From contig JAQXIY010000051.1 in the NCBI GenBank assembly GCA_029008035.1, positions 1-41,574 on the forward strand: a stretch of DNA of 41,574 nt, in the 5' to 3' direction. Numbering within the stretch: position 1 is the stretch's first letter; each line of letters opens with the position of its first letter. The stretch is from Lachnospiraceae bacterium (GTDB taxonomy: Bacteria; Bacillota; Clostridia; Lachnospirales; Lachnospiraceae). Made by a program: the position numbers and the translations under genes. A model generated the notes under the pieces. It was not told the origin of the DNA and did no database searches. It saw only the letters and a list, made by a program, of their open reading frames with translations. Positions 6,117 to 14,254 of this stretch are shown one piece after another.

Positions 6117-7094
6117 ATGGCATTAACAGTTTTAAAAGCAACCGTAATTTTGATCATTGGTTTTGTGTTCCTGGTAAAGGGAGCAGATTTCTTTGTTGAG
6201 GGAGCATCTTCAGCGGCGAAATTATTGAAAGTTCCCACACTGATTATCGGCATGACCATAGTGGCAATGGGAACTTCTTTGCCGGAGACCTCTGTAAGTA
6301 TCGCGGCATCTATGTCAAATCAGAATGCATTGGCAGTAAGTAATGCGGTGGGCTCTAATATTTTCAACTTAATTGTAGTTTTAGGTGTATGTGCTGTAAT
6401 TTCCGAACTGAAGGTAAGCAAGGATGTGTTAAAGAGAGATTATCCATTTTCTGTGTTCTGTGCTATTCTCCTTTTGGTGGCAGGTTCCATTGGCATGACC
6501 CTGGGACGCATAGACGGCATCATCTTCCTGGTTATCTTTGTTATTTTTCTCTTGGTTCTTATCAAGAACGCTATGGATGCCAGAAAACGTGGTGAAATTT
6601 CCGAGAAAGAATTGGAAATGACAGAAGAAATGAGCGAGATGGAGGATCTTCCGGTATGGAAGTGTATTCTCTATATCGTAGGCGGAGCTGTGGCTATTAA
6701 GTTTGGTGGTGACTGGGTTGTTGACAGTGCATCCACCATCGCAGCAAGTTTTGGCATCAGTCAGACATTGATTGGACTTACCATTTGCTCTGTGGGAACT
6801 TCTCTGCCGGAACTGGTGACTTCCATTGCTGCAGCCAGAAAGAATGAGCTGGATATGGCCATCGGAAATGTAGTGGGCTCCAATGTGTTTAATATTTTGA
6901 TGGTGCTTGGTATTGCTGCAACGGTAAGCCCAATTGCATTTCTTATGGAAAATGTAATTGATATTATTGTGTTGTTGGTATTTTCTCTGATTACCTGGCT
7001 GTTCTGCGTAACAAAGAAAAAAATCGGCCGTGGGGAAGGTATCGCCATGCTTGTCATGTATACCGTATATCTGGTGTATATCTGCATACGATAA
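6117..7094 (+). CDS. CaCA-family cation/Na+ (or H+) antiporter, YrbG-like
   Basis: A 325-residue membrane protein of the calcium/cation antiporter superfamily. Two inverted alpha-repeats are visible: GTSLPETSVSIAAS (52-65) with GSNIFNLIVVLG, and GTSLPELVTSIAAA (about 227-240) with GSNVFNILMVLG. The conserved Glu in each GTSLPE binds cation. A Glu-rich cytoplasmic loop (EKELEMTEEMSEMED) separates the halves. Ten or eleven helices are expected. It lies 24 nt after mntP with its own GGAG, so it is probably under the same manganese riboswitch. This raises the possibility that it also handles Mn2+ or supports ion balance; the substrate is inference. Confidence 0.88.
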   Translation: MALTVLKATVILIIGFVFLVKGADFFVEGASSAAKLLKVPTLIIGMTIVAMGTSLPETSVSIAASMSNQNALAVSNAVGSNIFNLIVVLGVCAVISELKVSKDVLKRDYPFSVFCAILLLVAGSIGMTLGRIDGIIFLVIFVIFLLVLIKNAMDARKRGEISEKELEMTEEMSEMEDLPVWKCILYIVGGAVAIKFGGDWVVDSASTIAASFGISQTLIGLTICSVGTSLPELVTSIAAARKNELDMAIGNVVGSNVFNILMVLGIAATVSPIAFLMENVIDIIVLLVFSLITWLFCVTKKKIGRGEGIAMLVMYTVYLVYICIR

Positions 7095-7132
7095 AAGCAT
7101 TTTTGGGGATTTGGCATCTACAGGAATAAACA

Positions 7133-7162
7133 TTGAAAAAATATTAGGAATATGTATATAAT
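7133..7162 (+). promoter_or_regulatory. Promoter of zinc-ribbon protein / metG operon
   Basis: TTGAAA (7133-7138), 18-nt spacer, TATAAT (7157-7162), 49 bases before the start codon at 7211. Confidence 0.65.
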
Positions 7163-7210
7163 AAATGGTAAAAAATGATATGGAACAGGACAATTTAGGA
7201 GGAATGTGAA

Positions 7211-7585
7211 ATGGATTTTTTCAATAAAATTGGAGACACAATTGCAAGCGCAACCCAAGAGGTTTCTGAGAAGGCCAAAGACTTGACCGGTGTTGCCAAG
7301 CTGCAGTATGAGATGCGCACCAAAGAGGATTTTTTAAATAAGAAATATTCGGAGATCGGAAAGATGTTCTACGAGAGCAGCAAGGATGTTTTTCCGGAGG
7401 AATATACAGAGCTGTTTGACGAAGTGGAAGCAACCATTTCCAGAATCGAACAGTTGAAGGAAGAGATTGCAGAGAAAAAGGGCTCTAAGACATGTCCGAA
7501 ATGTGGAGCCGTCATCGGCAATACAGCGGCATTCTGCAGTGAGTGCGGCGCTAAGATTGGCGATATTTTTGAAGAAGAAGAGTAG
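7211..7585 (+). CDS. Zinc-ribbon protein of unknown function
   Basis: A 124-residue soluble protein. Residues 1-90 are largely helical and charged, probably coiled coil, and hold KLQYEMRTKEDFLNKKYSEIGKMF-type repeats seen in small Firmicute zinc-ribbon proteins. Residues 95-112 carry two CxxC pairs (C95/C98, C109/C112) that should bind one Zn2+. The tail is acidic. AGGAGG lies upstream. It is eight bases from metG, whose ribosome binding site overlaps this gene's stop, so the pair is cotranscribed. Specific role unknown. Confidence 0.8.
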   Translation: MDFFNKIGDTIASATQEVSEKAKDLTGVAKLQYEMRTKEDFLNKKYSEIGKMFYESSKDVFPEEYTELFDEVEATISRIEQLKEEIAEKKGSKTCPKCGAVIGNTAAFCSECGAKIGDIFEEEE

Positions 7586-7593
7586 GAGTTAGT

Positions 7594-9558
7594 ATGTCAA
7601 ACAAAGGAAAATATTACATTACAACAGCTATCGCTTACACATCAGGTAAGCCACATATCGGCAACACCTATGAGATCGTGTTGGCAGACAGTATAGCCCG
7701 GTTTAAGAGACAGGAAGGATATGACGTATTTTTCCAGACAGGTTCGGATGAACATGGGCAGAAGATTGAGATAAAAGCGAAAGAAGCCGGCATCACACCT
7801 AAGGAATTTGTAGATGATGTTTCTACTGAAATCAAGAGAATCTGGGATTTGATGAACACTTCTTATGACAAGTTTATCCGTACCACGGACGAGGACCATG
7901 AGAAGCAGGTAAAGAAGATTTTCAAGAAATTGTATGACCAGGGCGATATCTATAAGGGTGCATATGAGGGACTTTACTGTACACCATGTGAATCCTTCTG
8001 GACAGAGTCTCTGTTAGATGAAAATGGTTGTTGTCCCGATTGTGGCAGACCGGTACAGCCCGCAAAGGAGGAAGCATATTTCTTTAAGATGAGCAAATAT
8101 GCTGACCGCTTGATTGAGCACATCAACACCCACCCGGAGTTTATCCAGCCGGTTTCTCGAAAGAATGAGATGATGAACAACTTCTTGTTGCCGGGATTGC
8201 AGGATTTGTGTGTGTCCCGTACATCCTTTACCTGGGGCATTCCGGTTGACTTTGATCCGAAGCATGTCACCTATGTGTGGCTGGACGCTTTGACCAACTA
8301 TATCACCGGCATCGGTTATGATTGTGACGGCAACTCCACGGAGCAGTTCAAAAGGGACTGGCCGGCAGATTTGCATTTGATTGGTAAGGATATCATTCGT
8401 TTCCATACGATATACTGGCCGATTTTCTTAATGGCACTTGATTTGCCGTTACCGAAGCAGGTATTTGGACATCCGTGGCTGATTCAGAGTGACGGTAAGA
8501 TGAGCAAGTCTAAGGGCAATGTGCTCTATGCAGACGAGCTTGTAGATTTCTTTGGAGTAGATGCGGTTCGCTATTTCGTGCTTCACGAGATGCCATTTGA
8601 AAATGACGGCGTTATCTCCTGGGAGCTTTTGGTAGAGCGTATGAACTCAGATTTGGCTAACACACTTGGTAACCTTGTAAACCGTACCATTTCCATGAGT
8701 AATAAATATTTTGGTGGTGTGGTATGCGACAAAGGTGTGACAGAGCCGGTAGATGATGATTTGAAGCAGGTTGTCACATCTACCGTATCCCGGGTGGAAG
8801 CCAAGATGGAGGAGCTTCGTGTGGCAGATGCCATTACAGAGGTATTTGCTCTGTTCAAGCGTTGCAACAAGTATATTGACGAGACAATGCCATGGGTATT
8901 GGCAAAGGATGAGGCAACACAGGACCGATTAGCCACTGTTTTATATAATCTGGTGGAAAGCATTTCCATCGGGGCAAGTTTGTTAAAGAGCTTTATGCCT
9001 GAGACAACGGACAAGATTCTATCACAGCTCAATGCCAAGGAGATTGCTTATGATGAGCTGGGAACTTTTGGGCACTATGAGAGTGGCAATAAGGTGACAG
9101 ATACACCGGAGATTCTCTTTGCGAGATTAAATCTTGAGGATGTGATGAAGGAAGTGGAATTGCGTCACCCGGCACAGCCTGAGGTTGCAGAGGAAGAGAC
9201 AGAAGAAGAAGGCATTGACATTGAGCCAAAAGAGGCAATCTCTTTTGACGATTTTATGAAGATGCAGTTCCAGGTAGGTGAGATCATCGCCTGTGAGGAA
9301 GTTCCAAAGTCTAAGAAGCTTCTGTGCTCCCAAGTTAAGATTGGAAGCCAGGTGAAGCAGATTGTCTCCGGCATCAAGAAGTATTACAGCCCGGAGGAGA
9401 TGGTGGGCAAAAAGGTGATGGTACTTGTGAACCTGACGCCGGCTAAGTTGGCAGGTGTGCTGTCAGAGGGAATGTTGCTTTGTGCAGAGGATGCAGAGGG
9501 CAATTTGGCATTGATGACACCGGAGAAGGAAATGCCATCAGGAGCAGAGATTTGTTAG
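7594..9558 (+). CDS. metG: Methionyl-tRNA synthetase
   Basis: A 654-residue class I synthetase that charges initiator and elongator tRNA-Met. HIGN (21-24) replaces HIGH, and KMSKS is at 302-306. Four cysteines around 129-149 (CTPC...CPDC) form the connective-domain zinc site of the MetRS1 type. The anticodon-binding helical domain spans ~390-530. A C-terminal EMAP/Trbp111-like OB-fold (about 550-654, FDDFMKMQFQVGEI onward) provides extra tRNA binding and dimerisation. An acidic linker precedes it. The length is typical of Firmicutes. No T-box is present; expression follows the promoter at 7133. Confidence 0.97.
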   Translation: MSNKGKYYITTAIAYTSGKPHIGNTYEIVLADSIARFKRQEGYDVFFQTGSDEHGQKIEIKAKEAGITPKEFVDDVSTEIKRIWDLMNTSYDKFIRTTDEDHEKQVKKIFKKLYDQGDIYKGAYEGLYCTPCESFWTESLLDENGCCPDCGRPVQPAKEEAYFFKMSKYADRLIEHINTHPEFIQPVSRKNEMMNNFLLPGLQDLCVSRTSFTWGIPVDFDPKHVTYVWLDALTNYITGIGYDCDGNSTEQFKRDWPADLHLIGKDIIRFHTIYWPIFLMALDLPLPKQVFGHPWLIQSDGKMSKSKGNVLYADELVDFFGVDAVRYFVLHEMPFENDGVISWELLVERMNSDLANTLGNLVNRTISMSNKYFGGVVCDKGVTEPVDDDLKQVVTSTVSRVEAKMEELRVADAITEVFALFKRCNKYIDETMPWVLAKDEATQDRLATVLYNLVESISIGASLLKSFMPETTDKILSQLNAKEIAYDELGTFGHYESGNKVTDTPEILFARLNLEDVMKEVELRHPAQPEVAEEETEEEGIDIEPKEAISFDDFMKMQFQVGEIIACEEVPKSKKLLCSQVKIGSQVKQIVSGIKKYYSPEEMVGKKVMVLVNLTPAKLAGVLSEGMLLCAEDAEGNLALMTPEKEMPSGAEIC

Positions 9559-9575
9559 AAATTATATAGTAACAC

Positions 9576-9603
9576 AGGGGTCAGGACATAGAGGCTGACC
9601 CCT
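9576..9603 (+). terminator. Hairpin between metG and tatD (weak terminator)
   Basis: AGGGGTCAG (9576-9584) pairs perfectly with CTGACCCCT (9595-9603). Only ATTTGC follows, so termination is probably partial and tatD may be reached by read-through. Confidence 0.55.
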
Positions 9604-9623
9604 ATTTGCATAAGGGAGAGAAA

Positions 9624-10406
9624 ATGATTTTTGAGACACATGCCCATTATGAGGACAGCCGTTTCTCAACTGACAGGGATGAGGTGTTGTGCTCTTTGGC
9701 AGATAAAGGCATAGGAACCGTAGTAAATGTAGGTTCCAGTATAGAGACATCTAAGGCCTGTCTTGTATTGGCAGATACCTATGATTTCGTATATGCAGCC
9801 ATTGGGGTTCATCCCAGCGATATTGACTGTCTGAATGAGGAGAATCTTTTCTGGATGAAAAAACAGGCCGGACATAAGAAGGTAGTTGCCATCGGAGAGA
9901 TTGGGCTGGATTATTATTGGGACAAGGAACCGGCGGTGCAGCAGGCCCAGAGAGAATGGTTTTGGCGTCAGCTGGAATTGGCATATGAGGTGGATTTGCC
10001 GGTCATTATCCATTCCAGAGATGCGGCAGAGGACACCATGGAGATCTTGAAACAATTTCGCCGAGAACATCCGGATGTGGAATCTCCGGGAGTTGTCCAC
10101 TGCTATTCCTACTCCCCGGAAATGGCACAGGAATTTATCAAGATGGGATATTACATTGGTGTTGGCGGCGTGGTCACCTTTAAAAATGCAAAGAAGCTGG
10201 TTAAGACAGTGGAAGCCATTCCCCTGGATCGCATTCTTGTGGAGACGGATTGTCCCTACATGGCACCGGAACCCCATCGCGGAGAACGAAATGCATCCTG
10301 CTATCTACCTTATGTGGTGAATAAAATTGCATCCATCAAGGGCATCTCACCTGAAGAGGTAGAGTCCCAAACCGAAATTAACGCGAAGCGAATGTATCGA
10401 CTATGA
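9624..10406 (+). CDS. tatD: TatD-family metal-dependent deoxyribonuclease
   Basis: A 260-residue TIM-barrel hydrolase. Metal ligands are visible: HAH (H6, H8), Glu in GEIGLDYYW (about 92), His in PVIIHSRDA, His in VVHCYSYS, and Asp in VETDCPYMAPEPHRG. Family members are 3'-5' DNases linked to DNA repair. The longest frame begins at a TTG (9606), but AAGGGAGAG stands three bases before the ATG at 9624, and the protein then starts MIFETHAHY as usual. The order metG-tatD-rsmA is common in Firmicutes, which supports the call. Confidence 0.93.
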   Translation: MIFETHAHYEDSRFSTDRDEVLCSLADKGIGTVVNVGSSIETSKACLVLADTYDFVYAAIGVHPSDIDCLNEENLFWMKKQAGHKKVVAIGEIGLDYYWDKEPAVQQAQREWFWRQLELAYEVDLPVIIHSRDAAEDTMEILKQFRREHPDVESPGVVHCYSYSPEMAQEFIKMGYYIGVGGVVTFKNAKKLVKTVEAIPLDRILVETDCPYMAPEPHRGERNASCYLPYVVNKIASIKGISPEEVESQTEINAKRMYRL

Positions 10407-10423
10407 ACATGGTTATCTGAATA

Positions 10424-10615
10424 GCGAAACTCCTATCAACGAAAATTTAGTGGTGTAAAGACAACATTTTCGGATGCGGGGTACTTGTGAGCGGTCGGTA
10501 CTTGATGGCACGATAGTGGCATCTTATGTACCGCTACCAGCGAGCAGTAGCGATAACGTGCCCTGCATTTGAAATGTTGTCTTTACACAACAATAAAGTG
10601 CCAATGGAGTTTTGC
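10424..10615 (+). ncRNA. Structured palindromic element, copy 2 (candidate ncRNA)
   Basis: A 192-nt hairpin-like element between tatD and rsmA. GCGAAACTCC (10424-10433) pairs with GGAGTTTTGC (10606-10615). A 21-bp stem, 10450-10470 with 10571-10591, has a single mismatch. GGGTAC (10479-10484) pairs with GTGCCC (10558-10563). The core holds GGTAC..GTACC with a CAC-GATA-GTG hairpin and CGCTAC/GTAGCG. The core matches copy 1 closely (GCATCTTATGTACCGCT shared). The outer stems differ in sequence but remain paired, as do several inner base pairs. No open reading frame is inside. Confidence 0.62.
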
Positions 10616-10642
10616 GGAAGTATAAGATGAAAAGGAGAGCGT

Positions 10643-11512
10643 ATGGCATATTTAGGAAATCCCACCCGTACTATGGCTGTGTTGGAGAAGCACGGATTCC
10701 ATTTTCAGAAAAAGTACGGGCAGAATTTTTTGATTGACACCCATATACTGGAAAAGATTATAGACGCAGCCGAGATCACAAAGGATGATTTTGTTCTGGA
10801 GATAGGCCCGGGTATCGGTACCATGACCCAGTATCTATGTGAGGCGGCAAGAGAGGTTATGGCAGTGGAAATCGATCAGAATCTGATTCCGGTGCTGCAG
10901 GATACCTTGTCAGAGTATGATAATGTAACGGTGCTGAATGAAGATATCTTAAAGGTTGATATTCGGCGTATTGCAGAAGAAAAGAACCACGGCAAACCTA
11001 TTAAAGTGGTGGCAAATCTGCCTTATTATATTACCACACCAATTATTATGGGGCTGTTTGAGAGCCATGTGCCCCTGGCATCCATCACAGTTATGGTGCA
11101 AAAGGAAGTGGCAGACAGAATGCAGGTGGGTCCGGGGACAAAGGACTACGGTGCCCTGTCTCTGGCGGTGCAGTATTTTGCGGATCCGGAGGTGGTATGT
11201 ATCGTGCCACCGACTTGTTTTGTGCCTCAGCCAAAGGTGGCAAGCTCCGTGATTCGTTTGACTTGTCATGAAAAACCTCCTGTGGATATTACGGACGAGG
11301 CCTTTCTTTTCAAGGTGATTCGGGCATCTTTTAATCAGCGGAGAAAGACCCTGGCCAATGGGTTAAACAACGCGCCCACCATTCCTGTGAGCAGAGAGGA
11401 AATAGCAGCTACCATTGAGGAATTGGGCTTTTCACCCTCCGTGCGAGGGGAGACCTTATCCCTTCAGGAATTCGCTGTGCTAAGCGAGGCATTAAAAAAG
11501 AAAGTCAAATAA
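10643..11512 (+). CDS. rsmA: 16S rRNA (adenine1518/1519-N6)-dimethyltransferase
   Basis: A 289-residue KsgA/RsmA methyltransferase, which dimethylates two adjacent adenines in the 3'-terminal helix of 16S rRNA during 30S maturation. GQNFLID and the SAM-binding VLEIGPGIGTMT lie in the first 60 residues. NLPYYITTPI is the catalytic NLPY motif. QPKVASSVIRL and FNQRRKTLANGL are conserved in the C-terminal part. GGAGAG precedes the ATG. Loss of this protein is known to give kasugamycin resistance. Element copy 2 lies directly upstream. Confidence 0.97.
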   Translation: MAYLGNPTRTMAVLEKHGFHFQKKYGQNFLIDTHILEKIIDAAEITKDDFVLEIGPGIGTMTQYLCEAAREVMAVEIDQNLIPVLQDTLSEYDNVTVLNEDILKVDIRRIAEEKNHGKPIKVVANLPYYITTPIIMGLFESHVPLASITVMVQKEVADRMQVGPGTKDYGALSLAVQYFADPEVVCIVPPTCFVPQPKVASSVIRLTCHEKPPVDITDEAFLFKVIRASFNQRRKTLANGLNNAPTIPVSREEIAATIEELGFSPSVRGETLSLQEFAVLSEALKKKVK

Positions 11513-11555
11513 ATTTCGGTATAAAAATCTTCATTTGAGTCATCCTATAAGTAAG

Positions 11556-11574
11556 TTCGTATCCGGGATACGAA
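11556..11574 (+). promoter_or_regulatory. Perfect palindrome upstream of the LytM-like gene
   Basis: TTCGTATCC and GGATACGAA surround a single central base. It lies 18 bases before the ATG at 11592 and next to the ribosome binding site, so it could be an operator or an RNA hairpin. No binding protein is recognised. Confidence 0.4.
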
Positions 11575-11591
11575 ACAAAGGAGGTATGAGA

Positions 11592-12323
11592 ATGAAGAAA
11601 CAAAATCAATATACAAGAAGTCACCGATTATCCTATCAAATAGCAGGTGTTTTGCTTATAATTGCCACGTTGGGATTCACATTTATGTATTTTTATCAAA
11701 AGAATGTAAAGAACCAGCAGGAGTTGGCAAAGAAGGAAGAGAGTCAGGAAACCCAGGATGTGGCGGGAATAGTGGAGCCAAAGTCCAAAGAGGTGGATAT
11801 GGAGGCTCTTCAAAAGGAGCGAATGAATGCAGCAGATTTGGCGAAGGCTCAGGAGGAGGCAGCCCAGGATGTGATTGATCAGGTGGCGGAGACATCCAGC
11901 TTGACTCTGCATTTTCCGGAGCAGATAGGATGGCCAATTGAGGGAAAGGTTCTACTGAACTTTAGCATGGACCAGACGGTGTATTTTCCAACGCTGAAGC
12001 AGTATCAATACAATCCGGCTCTTATTATATCCGGGAAAGTGAACGATAAAGTATGTAGTACTTGCGAGGGCAAGGTGGTGTCCATTATCAACGACGCAAA
12101 GACCGGAACCACCATCACGATGGATTTGGGAGACGGATATCAGGCAGTGTATGGACAGTTGAAAGAGATACCGGTAGCCACAGGAGAGTATGTGGCCAAA
12201 GGTCAATGCATCGGCTATATCAGCGAGCCTTCTAAATACTACTTAGAGGAAGGACCGAACCTTTACTTTCAGATTTTAAAGGATGGAAACCCTGTAAATC
12301 CTCAAGATTATCTTGAGCAGTAG
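11592..12323 (+). CDS. Membrane-anchored degenerate M23 (LytM) protein, SpoIIQ-like
   Basis: A 243-residue protein: short basic N terminus, one transmembrane helix (about 14-34), a Glu/Gln-rich linker, then a LytM/M23 fold (about 115-240) recognisable from GWPIEGKVLLNFS, GKVVSIINDAKTGTTITMDLGDGYQAVYGQL and VAKGQCIGYISEP. All zinc ligands are lost: the HxxxD and HxH positions read as Tyr/Asn residues (for example NLYFQI in place of HLHFEI). It should therefore be a non-hydrolytic scaffold, as in SpoIIQ of Bacillus, which joins mother cell and forespore. That assignment is inference. ATG 11592 is chosen because AGGAGG is correctly spaced for it. Confidence 0.75.
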   Translation: MKKQNQYTRSHRLSYQIAGVLLIIATLGFTFMYFYQKNVKNQQELAKKEESQETQDVAGIVEPKSKEVDMEALQKERMNAADLAKAQEEAAQDVIDQVAETSSLTLHFPEQIGWPIEGKVLLNFSMDQTVYFPTLKQYQYNPALIISGKVNDKVCSTCEGKVVSIINDAKTGTTITMDLGDGYQAVYGQLKEIPVATGEYVAKGQCIGYISEPSKYYLEEGPNLYFQILKDGNPVNPQDYLEQ

Positions 12324-12365
12324 TGGAGGAATCACATAGATTTTTCCCAAAAGCGGGTATATAAT

Positions 12366-13979
12366 ATGCGTATGAATGTGAACTTATATACAGAGGAAGT
12401 GCAAAATTGGATAAAGGAAATTCAGAGCAATCGCGGCAGAGACTTGGAGCGGGTTATTTCCTTTTGCGACAAGGTGGAGAGTTTCGGGCGAGAGACCTCT
12501 GATGACGCATTGATAGGTTTCGCCTGCTTCTCCAGAGGTGAAACCTATTATTTGATGAATGATATGCGAAATTTCTATGCTCAGATGTTGGCATGTCTGG
12601 CACCTATGGAGCGCATCGGAGAGTGGGGCTATGTGGTTATGGCAAATAATATGCTGGGCATCATGTCTCTCAATCGAGGAAATGCGCCTTTTGCCATGGA
12701 TTACTACATGAAGGCTTTGAATTACTGCCACACCTATAAGTTGCCGGATTTGGAGTGGATTGTACATATGAATATGGGAGCACTTTATCTCAATATCGAG
12801 GAAAGTCAAAAGGCTCTGGACCATATCGAAAACAGTTATCATTATATTATGGCCCATCCGGAGCGACCGGATTATATTCAGAATCTGATGACAGCGTATC
12901 TTGGTATGGCAAAGGCATATCTGAATATGGAGCTACGGAGTTCTGCAGAAAAATACAGCGATAAAATTCGTCGTGAATGCAGACCGTATCTGTCTCCGTT
13001 AGATTTGTTGGTAGTGGATTGCTTTGAGGCAAGACTTTGTCGAGAAAAGGGAGATCAAGAGGGATTCCGGGAAGCCGTGACCAGAATCAACGAGGGAATT
13101 CTCCGGGATGTTCCTATCATGGACATATTTGATGACCTTTATGAATATATGAAAATGTTGCTGGATGCGGAATGCTCCCCGGAATTTATCAGCATTTATC
13201 AGGTTGTACAGCATTTGATCCAGCGGACCTCCATTAAGAATATGGAAAAGAAGCTTCTGACGCTAAAAATACAATATCTGAAAAAGACAGGACAGACCAA
13301 CGAATACAATCGTGCTACCATACAGTACTATGAGATTTCCGAGCAGATGGAGAAGGAAAATCGTCTCATGGTTACCAGTATGATTAGTATGCGAAACTCT
13401 CTCAATGATTTGGCAGCTATAAACCGAGAGGTGAAGCAGGAGAATATAGCCCTTCACCGCAAGTCGGAGGTTGACCCTCTAACGGGTATATATAATCGTT
13501 TTAAGTTAAACGAATATGGAGAGATTGCTTTTGAGGAGGCATGTAGAAATCAGACCAGTCTTGCAATTGAGATTTTGGATATTGATTATTTTAAGCAATA
13601 CAATGACAACTATGGTCATCAAGCGGGAGACGAAGCCATCAAGGAAGTGGCAAGGATGATGCAGGAGATGGCGGGAAGAGGCAAAATCTTCTGCTCCCGA
13701 TACGGCGGTGATGAATTTGTCATTATCTATGAAGGCTATACCAAAGATGAAACCATGGGGCTTGCCCAGACCCTGAAGAAATTGACCTCTGATAGAAATA
13801 TCACCCATGCATATTCCAAAGCGGAGAAGTATCTTACGATTTCTCAGGGGATTTGTTGGGGTATACCTAAGACCCATGAGAAGATATGGGATTACCTTCA
13901 TGCGGCAGATGAGTTACTTTACAAGGTCAAAAAAATAAGCCGAAACAGTATCCGCATTGGTGATATGGGAGAGCTGTGA
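12366..13979 (+). CDS. TPR-containing diguanylate cyclase (GGDEF)
   Basis: A 537-residue cytoplasmic protein. The N-terminal ~340 residues form helical TPR-like repeats. A short coiled linker leads into a GGDEF domain (about 370-530) beginning DPLTGIYNRF and with an intact active site RYGGDEFV near 446. It should make cyclic-di-GMP from GTP. No RxxD inhibitory site is seen just before GGDEF. There is no membrane segment, so the TPR part probably senses a protein partner. The ribosome binding site is poor and two in-frame ATGs (12366, 12372) exist. The next gene overlaps the stop (TGATG). Confidence 0.87.
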   Translation: MRMNVNLYTEEVQNWIKEIQSNRGRDLERVISFCDKVESFGRETSDDALIGFACFSRGETYYLMNDMRNFYAQMLACLAPMERIGEWGYVVMANNMLGIMSLNRGNAPFAMDYYMKALNYCHTYKLPDLEWIVHMNMGALYLNIEESQKALDHIENSYHYIMAHPERPDYIQNLMTAYLGMAKAYLNMELRSSAEKYSDKIRRECRPYLSPLDLLVVDCFEARLCREKGDQEGFREAVTRINEGILRDVPIMDIFDDLYEYMKMLLDAECSPEFISIYQVVQHLIQRTSIKNMEKKLLTLKIQYLKKTGQTNEYNRATIQYYEISEQMEKENRLMVTSMISMRNSLNDLAAINREVKQENIALHRKSEVDPLTGIYNRFKLNEYGEIAFEEACRNQTSLAIEILDIDYFKQYNDNYGHQAGDEAIKEVARMMQEMAGRGKIFCSRYGGDEFVIIYEGYTKDETMGLAQTLKKLTSDRNITHAYSKAEKYLTISQGICWGIPKTHEKIWDYLHAADELLYKVKKISRNSIRIGDMGEL

Positions 13980-14254
13980 TGAATGAAAAGAAAACATATT
14001 ATACCTATATGGTGCGATGTTGTGACGACAGTCTTTATACCGGATTTACCACAGATTTGGAGCACCGTATGAAGGCCCACAATGACAAAAAAGGAGCCAA
14101 GTATACCAAGGCCAGAACACCTGTAACTTTGGTTTACTATGAACAATTTGAGACGAAACAGCTTGCGATGCAGCGGGAGGCAGCCATCAAAAAGTTGTCC
14201 CGTCAGGAAAAACTTCAATTGATAGAGGCGAGAAAAAATCATGAAAACAATTAA
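13979..14254 (+). CDS. GIY-YIG domain protein (YhbQ/UPF0213-like)
   Basis: A 91-residue single-domain GIY-YIG protein. TYYTYMVRC and SLYTGFTTDLEHRMKAHN correspond to the GIY and YIG strands and the conserved Arg helix, and the catalytic Glu is probably in MQREAAIKKL. Related small proteins act on nucleic acids, but cellular roles are poorly defined. ATG 13979 overlaps the upstream TGA by one base and has GGGAGAG five bases away, better than the GTG at 13976. The end overlaps the following YhgE gene by 14 bases, indicating one transcript. Confidence 0.88.
   Translation: MNEKKTYYTYMVRCCDDSLYTGFTTDLEHRMKAHNDKKGAKYTKARTPVTLVYYEQFETKQLAMQREAAIKKLSRQEKLQLIEARKNHENN

Noticed and set aside
11592-12323. 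Active M23 peptidoglycan hydrolase
   Set aside because: None of the zinc-binding His or Asp residues is present.
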